A stretch of DNA of 64,000 nucleotides from CAJQQY01 sp045104975 (lineage in GTDB: Bacteria; Bacteroidota; Bacteroidia; Chitinophagales; Saprospiraceae): positions 137,131 through 201,130 of the forward strand of contig JBGCCY010000033.1 in the NCBI GenBank assembly GCA_045104975.1, written 5' to 3'. The translations under genes and the position numbers were made by a program. The notes beneath the pieces were generated by a model, which had not been told where the DNA came from, made no database searches, and worked only from the letters and a program-made list of their open reading frames with translations. Shown piece by piece: positions 47,284-55,757 of this stretch (position 1 is the stretch's first letter; every line of letters begins with the position of its first letter).

Positions 47284-50200
47284 TTATTCTTTTACTTTTC
47301 CTAAGATCATTTTTTTAACTATTCGATCTGTCGAAGTTGTAAAAGTATAATAGTAAATTCCAGCACTAGAAAAATCATTCCCATTAAAATCTAAGTGATG
47401 AATTCCTTTCGAGAAAATTTCTTCCAACTCAAAAAATACTTTTCCATTTTGATCAATGATTTTTACTTGAACTTTTTCCTCCTTCATCATTTCAAACAAG
47501 ATGCGAGTACTTTTGGAAAAGGGATTTGGTTGATTTTGAAAAACTAAAATAGATTGATTAAAGTGACCTATTCCAATTTTTTCCAAAATAGAAATGGTTA
47601 AGTCTTGCGGGATTCCTAAATATGAATATGCTATCGCAGGCGTAATTTTTTCTACTAGCTGGACATCATTAGCAAGAGAAACCTCTTCCATTTTTCCTTT
47701 AAAATAAATTTTAAATAAACTAGATTTTCCTTCTAAAGTTTTTCCTTCACTTGCTGCATCAAACCAAATCAATGTAATGATACCATCATCTAACAATTTA
47801 TTCCCGTGTTTTACATTTAACTGTTTTTCTTTTATTTCAACTAATTGCATTTTACTTTTTTCAAAAAATAAATCAAACTGAAAGGCACTTATCTGTTTAA
47901 AATCTTTTGCTAAAAATTCTATGTAGAATTCGTTCTCACTTGTTTTTTCTTTTCGTAAAAAAAACGTCAACTCACCTCCTGAACTTCGAGTGACTCCTGA
48001 TGTTCCTCCTCCAGTAAAATTAGGAAGAGCAGTACCATTGACATCTCCAACTTTGATCGCAATAAAATCTTGATTAGTTATATTGGAAGTGACATTAGTT
48101 AAATCAATGGCTTCTGGGAATGGATTTCCCAATGGATTAGTTGGATCAGGGAAAACAAAATCAGCAGGAACAAATCTCCAAGATTCATTATTTGGAAAAG
48201 TGTCGACATTGGCAACAATGACTTGTTGAGCTAAAAATAAATCAAAAGAGGAGATGCTATTGGAATGATCAATATCAGCAGCAATGAGTTTGTAGGGAGA
48301 ATCTAAAATTTCATTTCCAACGATATGTTGTTGTATCGTAGCTAAGTCAAATGAGGTAACTCCATTGACATAATTGACATCTTTATGTGGTTCGATCGAC
48401 AAAGAACTTCCCATTGGAAATGGAATAGTTGCGTAGTTTCCATTCAAGTTGGTAGTACCAGTAAATGTATTAGTGCCTGCGGCATTAAACATTTCCACGT
48501 CTTGAATTGGTGTTCCAAATTCCGTTTGGATATTTCCAGAAATGATTACACCCGGCGAAGAGCAAACTTCTGCGGAATTAAAATCATAACCCACTTGCAT
48601 GACATTTCCATTTACCATCACTACAAATTCAGTTGGCAAAGTTTGATTATCCAATTCAATTTCGATACAATCACCTGGTAAACCTTTTACTAAAATATCT
48701 AAATAATACAAGATTGTTCCATCAATCAAACTAGCAGAAGTACCACTAGCAGATAACCAAACTGTGTTTATGTTTTCAGGAGTAACATTAAAGGTAGCAG
48801 TATTACCTAACTGAGTTGAAACGAAATTACTAGTGCCTACAAATTCTGCCATAGTCGTATCAGGAATCTTAAATGAATGTTGAAAAGAAACTACATTATT
48901 AAAATTTTCCACCCGAATTGGAACTTGCACAATGCTTCCAGTATTTCCATTTACCGATTCAAGATCGATTAAGATATTATTGATTTGACCTAGAGAAATA
49001 TTTTGACAGGAAGTGTTTTGTCCACAATCATTACTGACTGTTAAGCAAGCTAAATAGTTTCCAGCTGCGGAGTAAGTATGTGATGGAGAAATAGTGGTAC
49101 TGGTATTTCCATCTCCAAAATCCCACATCCAAGTGGTTGGATTGCCTGTAGAAAGGTCTTCGAAATCGATACTAAATCCATTGATAGTTTTTGAAAAATC
49201 AGAAGTTGTTGCAATTAGATTACCCTCTAAAATAGTTGTGGAGGTAGATGAAGTACAACCATTGTTATCTGTAATAGTTACGATGTAGGTGCCAGCTAAT
49301 AAATTGTTTAGAGTTGGGTTACTGTTATTGTTAGACCATGAATATTGATAAGGTGAAGTTCCTCCAGAAACATTAATTTCTGTTGATCCATCATCACCTC
49401 CAAGGCAGGTAACATTAGTTTGATTTAAAATAAAACCAAAGAGGGGAGTAGCGGGTTGATTAATTTGGACTGAAGCTATTGCAGTCGTTCCAGTAGCGTC
49501 AGTTACAGTTACGACATAATTTCCAGCGGAAGCATTATTAAGTTGAGATGTAGTTTGCCCATCACTCCAATGATAAGAATAATTTGATGTTCCTCCAGCT
49601 GCATTTACTTGAGCGGATCCATCGTTTTCGCCATTGCAAGTGACATCAGTTGAGGTGGTGGTAAGTTCGATTGGATTGGAAGTATTTTCAGAAAACGTAG
49701 CAGTAATATGGGTTTCCCAATTAATACCTTTCCAACAAACATCATTACCTGCGCAACCTCCACCGCTCCATCCGATAAAGGTTTCACTAGCATCTGGCAG
49801 TCCAACTAGCTTTATGAGTGAATTGGTATTTATACAGTAGGAACATATTCCTTCCGTACAAGTTTCCGTCATTCCTACTGGATCAATAAATTCAATATCG
49901 ACAGAACCATTTCCAATAATTGTAATAGTTACGAGATGAGTATTGGAAGGGCAATCAACGCCAGGAGATGTATCTAATTCAAGTATAACATTAAAATTAC
50001 AAGTTTCGGAATTGCCACAATCATCAGAGATTAAATAAGTAATAGTACTAGTTCCAATGGGAAAAAAACTTCCGCTAGTCAGTCCACCAGTTTGTTCAAC
50101 ATTGACAGTTCCGGTGGAGCAAAGTGAATTTGCAGAAATAGGATCCCAAGTAACGACCTGTCCAGTTGAAGTGTAAGGTAAGGTCAAATTAATATCTGAA

Positions 50201-51843
50201 GGACAGTTAAAACTAATTTGTTGATTGGTAGGAGTGAAAAATTGAGGCGAACCAGTTAGTGGAATATTTTCAAATCCTGAAATGGTTTGCTGGTTGGTTA
50301 AAGAAAAATCCCAATTATGTATTTTCAAATTAGTCAAATTAAGATTGGCTGGAAATGAATAATTCGCAGCACTTGTTTCGGTATCATCGGTTTCACAAAT
50401 CGCCCAAAGCACATAAGTATATTGTCCATTCGCATGTTTAAATGCACCTCCATCGACGTTGGCAGGTAATTGCATTGCTGTCGTTTGAGCATCATCATAC
50501 GTTTTTTCAAAAAGTAAATTAGAAACTGTTTTATAGGCAATTCCACTATTCGTTCGCTGAATATCTCCCACCGCAGTTCCTTCAAGTTTTTCGTAGAAAC
50601 CTGTCATTTGAAAAGGATAAAGTGCGTTGGTGAAAGTTTCTTTTTCTCCTAAATCATAATAATGAAAATTAAGAACTCCTTCTTTTTGTAATTCGATTGG
50701 CAACTTGACGGCGTAATTTCGGGCAGCTTCATCTGAGCCGATGTAGTCTCCAAATTTCTTTCGAGGAATACTTGACTCGGTCATGATGGCTAATTTTTCT
50801 GGGAAAGTATCTCCGTCATAACCATAATTTTTCATGACTAATTTGAATTCGTTGAGGTCTTCGGTGATGCCTTCGATAGCAGCATCAGAGTGTCGCTTAT
50901 ATCCTGTAGTACCATTGATCGGATCCCAAATTCGTAAACTTCCATTAATGTGAGGATAGGAATGGAAACTCAATACATCAAAATATGCACCTCCCTTCAA
51001 TGGATATTCTGCGGTTACACTTCCATCTATTGGGTTGTCTGTATTTCGCATCATCGCATCTAAGAAACTTGGGAAACCTAAACCACCAACCGTCACATAA
51101 TCATCAGGATCAATACTTTTGATGATTTCGTAACTGATACGAAGCATTCGATTATAGTGAAAAATGGGTGCGGCAAATTGATAATCACATGGCTCAGGAT
51201 TGTTGTCCCACCAACTGCCAACTGGATCACCTGGTTCTCGCCAACCCATTCCTTGATCTGAAAAATCTAAATCCGGTTCATTGGTGATTTCCCAAAATTT
51301 GACATAAGGAGTGTACATCGTAACCATTTTGTACATAAAAAGTGCGTAGTAATTTTCATCATTGACGGGAGTTCCATTGGCGCCATTATCCCAGATGGGT
51401 TCGTACATATTTTTAAAACCCATGTTTTTTAACCAAGGTTTGGATGGACAATAATCGGTGGGATCACGATGATCTTCCGAAGGATCTCCAACAAACATCG
51501 TGTTATCTACCAAGCCCAAACTATCGAAATGTTCGAACCAAGGAAGATTGATATCGTAACCATACTGCTCTAAATAATGCTCAAACAATCCAGGTCGAAG
51601 GGCCGTCGCTCCAATGCCAGGAATATTTAAAGTTCCATTGCCAATGGCTAGATCACCAAGTTGACCATCAGTCCATCCAGGATAGTAACCCATGTTAGTT
51701 CCAAATTGAAATGGGCCTTCGTAAGGAGTTACTTGATCGTTGGCGGTGTAAGATGGCGTTTGTGTAAATACATTGTTATGAACTAACAAAAAGAACAGAA
51801 GTAAGAGAAAAATTTTGTAGTAAATTGGATCATTAGTTTGCAT
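47284..51843 (-). CDS. Secreted multidomain glycoside-hydrolase-like protein with cohesin- and dockerin-like segments and T9SS type-A sorting domain
   Basis: 1519 residues. Signal peptide about 1-28. A clan GH-A-like TIM barrel (about 40-540): WEITNEPD carries the probable acid/base Glu189, and AIMTESS the probable nucleophile Glu356. The specific family (GH39/GH30-like) is uncertain. Then: HYR module (about 545-625), an InlB/B-repeat-like module with FIGWSGGGC (about 635-720), two SprB repeats (TCNGENDGSAQVNAAGG, TCLGGDDGSTEINVSGG), one PKD (WDFGDGNTS), a cohesin-like domain, a CnaB-like strand plus dockerin-like calcium motifs (ADIDHSNSISSFDL and VGDVNGTAL), a second cohesin-like domain (FQFDLFFEKSKMQLVEI), and a type-A T9SS sorting domain (QNQPNPFSKSTRILFEM, KVKIID-type strand, KKMILG). 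It is inferred to hydrolyse an extracellular polysaccharide. The terminator at 47198 suggests a single-gene transcript. Confidence 0.87.
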   Translation of the reverse strand: MQTNDPIYYKIFLLLLFFLLVHNNVFTQTPSYTANDQVTPYEGPFQFGTNMGYYPGWTDGQLGDLAIGNGTLNIPGIGATALRPGLFEHYLEQYGYDINLPWFEHFDSLGLVDNTMFVGDPSEDHRDPTDYCPSKPWLKNMGFKNMYEPIWDNGANGTPVNDENYYALFMYKMVTMYTPYVKFWEITNEPDLDFSDQGMGWREPGDPVGSWWDNNPEPCDYQFAAPIFHYNRMLRISYEIIKSIDPDDYVTVGGLGFPSFLDAMMRNTDNPIDGSVTAEYPLKGGAYFDVLSFHSYPHINGSLRIWDPINGTTGYKRHSDAAIEGITEDLNEFKLVMKNYGYDGDTFPEKLAIMTESSIPRKKFGDYIGSDEAARNYAVKLPIELQKEGVLNFHYYDLGEKETFTNALYPFQMTGFYEKLEGTAVGDIQRTNSGIAYKTVSNLLFEKTYDDAQTTAMQLPANVDGGAFKHANGQYTYVLWAICETDDTETSAANYSFPANLNLTNLKIHNWDFSLTNQQTISGFENIPLTGSPQFFTPTNQQISFNCPSDINLTLPYTSTGQVVTWDPISANSLCSTGTVNVEQTGGLTSGSFFPIGTSTITYLISDDCGNSETCNFNVILELDTSPGVDCPSNTHLVTITIIGNGSVDIEFIDPVGMTETCTEGICSYCINTNSLIKLVGLPDASETFIGWSGGGCAGNDVCWKGINWETHITATFSENTSNPIELTTTSTDVTCNGENDGSAQVNAAGGTSNYSYHWSDGQTTSQLNNASAGNYVVTVTDATGTTAIASVQINQPATPLFGFILNQTNVTCLGGDDGSTEINVSGGTSPYQYSWSNNNSNPTLNNLLAGTYIVTITDNNGCTSSTSTTILEGNLIATTSDFSKTINGFSIDFEDLSTGNPTTWMWDFGDGNTSTTISPSHTYSAAGNYLACLTVSNDCGQNTSCQNISLGQINNILIDLESVNGNTGSIVQVPIRVENFNNVVSFQHSFKIPDTTMAEFVGTSNFVSTQLGNTATFNVTPENINTVWLSASGTSASLIDGTILYYLDILVKGLPGDCIEIELDNQTLPTEFVVMVNGNVMQVGYDFNSAEVCSSPGVIISGNIQTEFGTPIQDVEMFNAAGTNTFTGTTNLNGNYATIPFPMGSSLSIEPHKDVNYVNGVTSFDLATIQQHIVGNEILDSPYKLIAADIDHSNSISSFDLFLAQQVIVANVDTFPNNESWRFVPADFVFPDPTNPLGNPFPEAIDLTNVTSNITNQDFIAIKVGDVNGTALPNFTGGGTSGVTRSSGGELTFFLRKEKTSENEFYIEFLAKDFKQISAFQFDLFFEKSKMQLVEIKEKQLNVKHGNKLLDDGIITLIWFDAASEGKTLEGKSSLFKIYFKGKMEEVSLANDVQLVEKITPAIAYSYLGIPQDLTISILEKIGIGHFNQSILVFQNQPNPFSKSTRILFEMMKEEKVQVKIIDQNGKVFFELEEIFSKGIHHLDFNGNDFSSAGIYYYTFTTSTDRIVKKMILGKVKE

Positions 51844-52518
51844 GACGGTTTCGTGTTTTTGGATTTTAGAAAATTAAATAGGTTGTAGATTGTTGGGTTT
51901 TTAGTATAAAAAAGAAATTAGGAAAAATCTTGAATCGAAAATTAAATTAGTTTTTAAGTTGCTGATTCACAGGGTTTTATCCAAGTTTGTGCTTGGGTTT
52001 CCTTAATGATACGCATGTAGAAGTCAATCAACAAATACGTCGTATTTGAGTTCGGGACAGTTGAGATTCAAAAAATGATTACGGGGTTTCTGGAAATGTA
52101 ACTAACGAATGATTTCAAATGAATTACCATTTGAGATAGCATAATTTAGGAATGAAAAGTGAACACTTTTCAATGCAAGTTACTAATTTCTTAGTTGAAA
52201 AAGAGGATTTTTTTAACGTATATACACATGTGTATACATTGTTATAAGTTGATGATTGAAACGTAAAAGATAAATAATTAATGAAAAGGGGGATGGAAAT
52301 ACGGGATGTAAAATGTTCTAAATTATAGTTTAATTTTTTTTGCAAAAAATCCCGTGTGAATTTGGTTGGTTCGTTTTGACTAGATATTTGAATTTCAAAT
52401 ATAGGTTTTTTGTTTTTGATAAAAAAAATATAAAGGTGAATTCTTTTTAGAAAAGTGCTCTTTGTCAAAAATCATCAAAAGAAGGATCATTAAAAAAAGG
52501 AATGAGCAATCAAACTAA
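51844..52518. other. Intergenic gap with a perfect palindrome
   Basis: This 675 bp gap lies between two minus-strand genes. It holds a perfect 16 bp palindrome at 52221-52236. A 114-codon minus frame crosses it, but its composition (Ser/Phe/Lys-rich, no motif, long A/T runs) does not support a gene. Confidence 0.45.
52221..52236. promoter_or_regulatory. Perfect 16 bp palindrome, possible operator
   Basis: TATACACATGTGTATA is its own reverse complement and lies in a gene-free gap about 390 bp upstream of the 1519-residue gene. Dyad sites of this size are typical for dimeric regulators, but no regulator is identified. Confidence 0.3.
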
Positions 52519-53637
52519 TTATTTTTTAATAGCGGTGATCTTAATTATTTTTTGTTCTTCCACTTCATAAATCAAAACCATTTCAATTGGATTTTCATTT
52601 CCTAATCTTCCGGTGATAGATTCATGGTCGATGACTTTATTTTCAAAAATGATTCGTTTGATGATGGTAGAATATAACTTTGGTGATTGCTTAAAAAGAT
52701 CTTGGTAAATTTTTCGAACTTCAGCCAAACCTTGCGCACTTGGTTTTTCAATACCAAAGTTATACATTTTGATATCGGCGTGAAAGCAAGCCATAAATGT
52801 TTCGATGTCAAGTGAGTTGTAGGCGTCGAGATTTTTTTGGACGATTTTTTCTGGAGACATATTTAATGATTTATTTTTCTGTTTTTTAAAAGATGGCGGT
52901 GGAGGTAATTCAAGTTCTCCACTTTCAATTTTTTTATTGAACTCAATTCTTCGCTTTAGTTCTTCTTTTAATTGTTGGTCTAATTTTATTTCAAGTTTAT
53001 CAATTTGCAAATCTTTTTTATCCTTAAAACTAATATCAATTTGAAATTTTGTTTCTCGATTCGTGTAGTCAGAATATCTAACTCTAAAAGTATTACCATT
53101 TTCAGAAGTGTGAATATTACTAAGAGTAGATGTCCATTTATATTTGTCAATTTCTTTTTGACTTAGTTGGAGTAAGGCTTTAATTGTTGAATTTTTTAAT
53201 TCTAGACTTAGATACTTTTCTAGTTTTTCATAAGTCGCATTTTGCTCCAAGAGAAAAACAAACTCTTTCGATTTTAAATAGATCGGTCTAATGTTGGCAT
53301 GCCTTTCTTCGACTAAGTAATTATCAAAGTTAGTATTGATTACTCGAAATTCTTTACATTTCAATTGGAGAATATGTTGATAGTAACTATCGTAAACCCA
53401 TTCTTCTTGATTGGTAGTTTTCTTAAATGTTGCTATCTCTTTTTTCCAATCTAAATAGTTAGATAGGATGATCTCTCTCTGAATATTTTTGTAAGATTCT
53501 AAAGACAAGTCTTCGAGTGGTTCATTTAATTTACTCAAGGAGTCGCAAATTTCATTTGATATTTTATCCATGATCGGTAACTGTCCAAATATAAAACTTG
53601 CTTGGATGATAAAAATTAGAATGGTTATAAATCTCAT
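52519..53637 (-). CDS. Exported protein with C-terminal NTF2/SnoaL-like domain
   Basis: A 372-residue protein with a signal peptide (MRFITILIFIIQASFIFG). Residues about 20-250 are an unrecognised charged region. A proline-rich linker (LELPPPPSFKKQKNK) leads to a C-terminal SnoaL-like fold of about 110 residues: MSPEKIVQKNLDAYNSLDIETFMACFHADIKMYNFG, then GLAEVRKIYQDLF and IEMVLIYEVEEQKIIKITAI. SnoaL/NTF2 folds include small-molecule enzymes and pure binding modules, so no reaction is assigned. It starts 12 bp after the upstream Reg_prop gene, so the two are probably cotranscribed. Confidence 0.82.
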   Translation of the reverse strand: MRFITILIFIIQASFIFGQLPIMDKISNEICDSLSKLNEPLEDLSLESYKNIQREIILSNYLDWKKEIATFKKTTNQEEWVYDSYYQHILQLKCKEFRVINTNFDNYLVEERHANIRPIYLKSKEFVFLLEQNATYEKLEKYLSLELKNSTIKALLQLSQKEIDKYKWTSTLSNIHTSENGNTFRVRYSDYTNRETKFQIDISFKDKKDLQIDKLEIKLDQQLKEELKRRIEFNKKIESGELELPPPPSFKKQKNKSLNMSPEKIVQKNLDAYNSLDIETFMACFHADIKMYNFGIEKPSAQGLAEVRKIYQDLFKQSPKLYSTIIKRIIFENKVIDHESITGRLGNENPIEMVLIYEVEEQKIIKITAIKK

Positions 53638-53649
53638 TATTTGTTTTTT

Positions 53650-54843
53650 CTAAAATACTCTTTCAAATGATTTTCCTCCTTCTTGCTCAGGAGATGGATT
53701 AAATTTTAATACATTTCCATCATCCATTGCCAACCATAATTCACCATTTTTAGCATTATAAAATTGCCAAATATGAGTACAAGTAAGTCCATCTTCCGCC
53801 GTATAATTTTTCATAGTTTTTCCATCGTACTTCCAAGCTCCTGTGTCTCGGTCGCCAAACCACATGTTGCCATCAGGATCTTCTCCAATTGAAAATACAT
53901 GTTCGAGACTTCCTTGTGGTGAATGAAAACCACCACTACGTAAACTATTTTCAGAGATTAAACCTTTCTTTTCTGAAAAATTAAAAGTGGTTTTTCCATC
54001 GTAAATCAAAACCCCAATTCCGTTGTTACCAATCCAAAGATTCCCTTTACGATCTTCAAAGATACTGCGGACATGGAGAAAATTTGAATCAAACCCTAGA
54101 CTTTTATCATTGATGATGGTAAAATTTTTCTCTTTCTGATTTTGAGTTGAAAGGTAGGCTGGCAGAGCATTACCATCATATCCAAATACACCTCCATAGG
54201 TTCCGAACCAGATCATTCCATTTTTTCCTTTGACAAAGGAAGTGGAAACTGAACTGGTAAATCCACCCGTTTTTTTTGAAGGGAGCGGAAATGCATGATA
54301 GTTCAGTTGATTTCCATCATATCGGTAAACTCCAGCTTGTGCCTCAGTTCTATTATGTCCAATACTTTCATTCCCTTTAAACCAAAGGTCATTTATTCCA
54401 GCTTCCCAATTATTGATTGAATCGTAATTTTTTTCGGTGTGAGTAATTATATTTTTCCCATCGTAACTACTGATGCCAACACCACATTCAAACCAAATTT
54501 TACCACTTGGATCTTCATAGATTGATCTAACCTGACTATCACTTAATCCATCTTCCATGGTAAAATAAGTCAACTTTTTTCCATCAAATAAAGCAACACC
54601 TTCTTGGTGACTACCAAACCAAATATTGCCTTTGCTATCTTCTAGAATAGACCGAATTCCTGATGGGAATTTTAATAGTAAGGAGGAATCAATCTTACTT
54701 TCAATGCTTGGAATATTGCTGCTTACTTCTATTACTGGTGTAGTTTGAGTTGGTTGACTTTGAGAGGTGCAAGAACTGAAAGTTGCCATCAGAAATGCAA
54801 AACAAAGGATGGTTGGATAGTTATTTTTTTGATATACTTTCAT
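53650..54843 (-). CDS. Lipoprotein with two-component-regulator propeller (Reg_prop) repeats
   Basis: A 397-residue lipoprotein: lipobox ATFSSC near residue 25. Most of the chain is a beta-propeller of Reg_prop repeats: SILEDSKGNIWFGSHQEGVALFDGKKL, SIYEDPSGKIWFECGVGISSYDGKN, SIFEDRKGNLWIGNNGIGVLIYDGKT and GEDPDGNMWFGDRDTGAWKYDGK. In Bacteroidota such propellers usually form the sensor half of hybrid two-component systems. Here no Y_Y_Y, kinase or response-regulator domain follows and the protein ends at the propeller, so it is a stand-alone, membrane-tethered binding or sensing module (inference). It is the first gene of a likely two-gene operon with the NTF2-like gene. Confidence 0.9.
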   Translation of the reverse strand: MKVYQKNNYPTILCFAFLMATFSSCTSQSQPTQTTPVIEVSSNIPSIESKIDSSLLLKFPSGIRSILEDSKGNIWFGSHQEGVALFDGKKLTYFTMEDGLSDSQVRSIYEDPSGKIWFECGVGISSYDGKNIITHTEKNYDSINNWEAGINDLWFKGNESIGHNRTEAQAGVYRYDGNQLNYHAFPLPSKKTGGFTSSVSTSFVKGKNGMIWFGTYGGVFGYDGNALPAYLSTQNQKEKNFTIINDKSLGFDSNFLHVRSIFEDRKGNLWIGNNGIGVLIYDGKTTFNFSEKKGLISENSLRSGGFHSPQGSLEHVFSIGEDPDGNMWFGDRDTGAWKYDGKTMKNYTAEDGLTCTHIWQFYNAKNGELWLAMDDGNVLKFNPSPEQEGGKSFERVF

Positions 54844-55350
54844 TTTTATTGTTTTTTAGATGTGAGCTTAATTTCAATTCTTCAAGGTAATCAAAGAGAA
54901 ATTTTTTTAGCAATTTTTAACAGCTAGATAACAGTCTCTACGGCTTATCAAAACAAATAAATTAATGTTTTCCAATTAAACTGGGAGGTGCAGATAGTAA
55001 CGTAGATTTGGCTTTAGCCGAATGCAGCAAGCAGGAAGAAAACCAAAATTCATTTGACAAAGAGCCGATCTAAATTTTAACTTCCTGCTAACCAGCCTTT
55101 TATGAAACTGACATACGCTGGTATTGCTTGTTTAGAGCTTCCTTTCTCGTGTGTTATATTATAGAATCTGAGGTTCCAATTAAAAAATAAAGTACTTGCT
55201 TGCTGTATTCGGCTAAAGCCAAATCTACGTTACGGTCTGCTCTATACAGTTTACATCTTAACTTAATGACATTCGGATTTAACTCTGTATTCCTGTTTAG
55301 AAATGGTAACAGATTTTTTTTAATTCCCCGTCAGCTTGCATCGAGATAGT
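54844..55350. other. Intergenic region carrying a MITE-like element
   Basis: This 507 bp gap lies between two minus-strand genes and has no ORF. It is mostly occupied by the inverted-repeat element at 54990-55240. Its right edge holds the short dispersed repeat shared with 45276-45308. Confidence 0.5.
54990..55240. mobile_element. MITE-like element with about 44 bp terminal inverted repeats
   Basis: The left arm (54997-55033) begins GTAACGTAGATTTGGCTT and ends CAGCAAGCA. The right arm (55197-55233) is its reverse complement with 36 of 37 positions equal. GCAGA outside each arm extends the match to about 44 bp. Inside, GCAGGAAG (55031) and CTTCCTGC (55081) form another inverted repeat. The 251 bp element has no ORF and no transposase, so it would be non-autonomous. 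I see no clear target-site duplication. Confidence 0.75.
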
Positions 55351-55554
55351 TTAATTTTCAATTTCACGTTTAAAAATAAGAACAATATAATCCGTCCTTC
55401 CATTTGAATTACTATCGATTGTTGAAACAAGCTCCCAACCTTTTAGTCCTAGTTGATTCATTTGTTGAGTTAATTCTTCATCGTAAATTTTACTTCCTTG
55501 AAAAAGGGAATACTCTGTTTCAATTTTTAAATTTTTGTATTCAAATTGCTTCAT
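55351..55554 (-). CDS. DUF4177 domain protein
   Basis: A 67-residue protein made of one DUF4177 domain: MKQFEYKNLKIETEYSLF, then LTQQMNQLGLKGWELVSTIDSN and DYIVLIFKRE. The QLGxxGWELVS segment is the family signature. No signal peptide or membrane segment, so cytoplasmic. Function of the family is unknown. A minus-strand TATCTTTG (55630-55623) is a good -7 box upstream. Its stop codon lies in a short sequence repeated near 45.3 kb. Confidence 0.85.
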   Translation of the reverse strand: MKQFEYKNLKIETEYSLFQGSKIYDEELTQQMNQLGLKGWELVSTIDSNSNGRTDYIVLIFKREIEN

Positions 55555-55622
55555 TGTTATTTTTTTAGTTTTCTTTTAAAATTTTTCTTCCAATATATTT
55601 AAAGGACATAATTTTTTGTAGT

Positions 55623-55630
55623 CAAAGATA
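55623..55630 (-). promoter_or_regulatory. -7 element TATCTTTG of the DUF4177 gene
   Basis: An exact TAnnTTTG match on the minus strand, about 70 bases before the start codon. No matching -33 TTTG at 17-19 bp spacing. Confidence 0.4.
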
Positions 55631-55757
55631 ATCCCAAACCCATAATTTTAGAGTATTATTTAATACTCAACCAAACCTTTTTTCTTCAAAGAATGTCTTT
55701 GTTAATGAGTGTGAATCTTAAACAAACTCTTAACTTGGTAAAGAAAATAAATTTCTT

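Noticed and set aside
52124..52468. 114-codon minus-strand frame between the glycosidase and NTF2-like genes
   Set aside because: Composition is Ser/Phe/Lys/Thr-rich without a fold pattern, it crosses a perfect palindrome and A/T runs, and no motif or promoter supports it.
54990..55240. tRNA or other known structured RNA in the inverted-repeat element
   Set aside because: Arms form one long stem; no cloverleaf, anticodon loop or T-loop motif seen.
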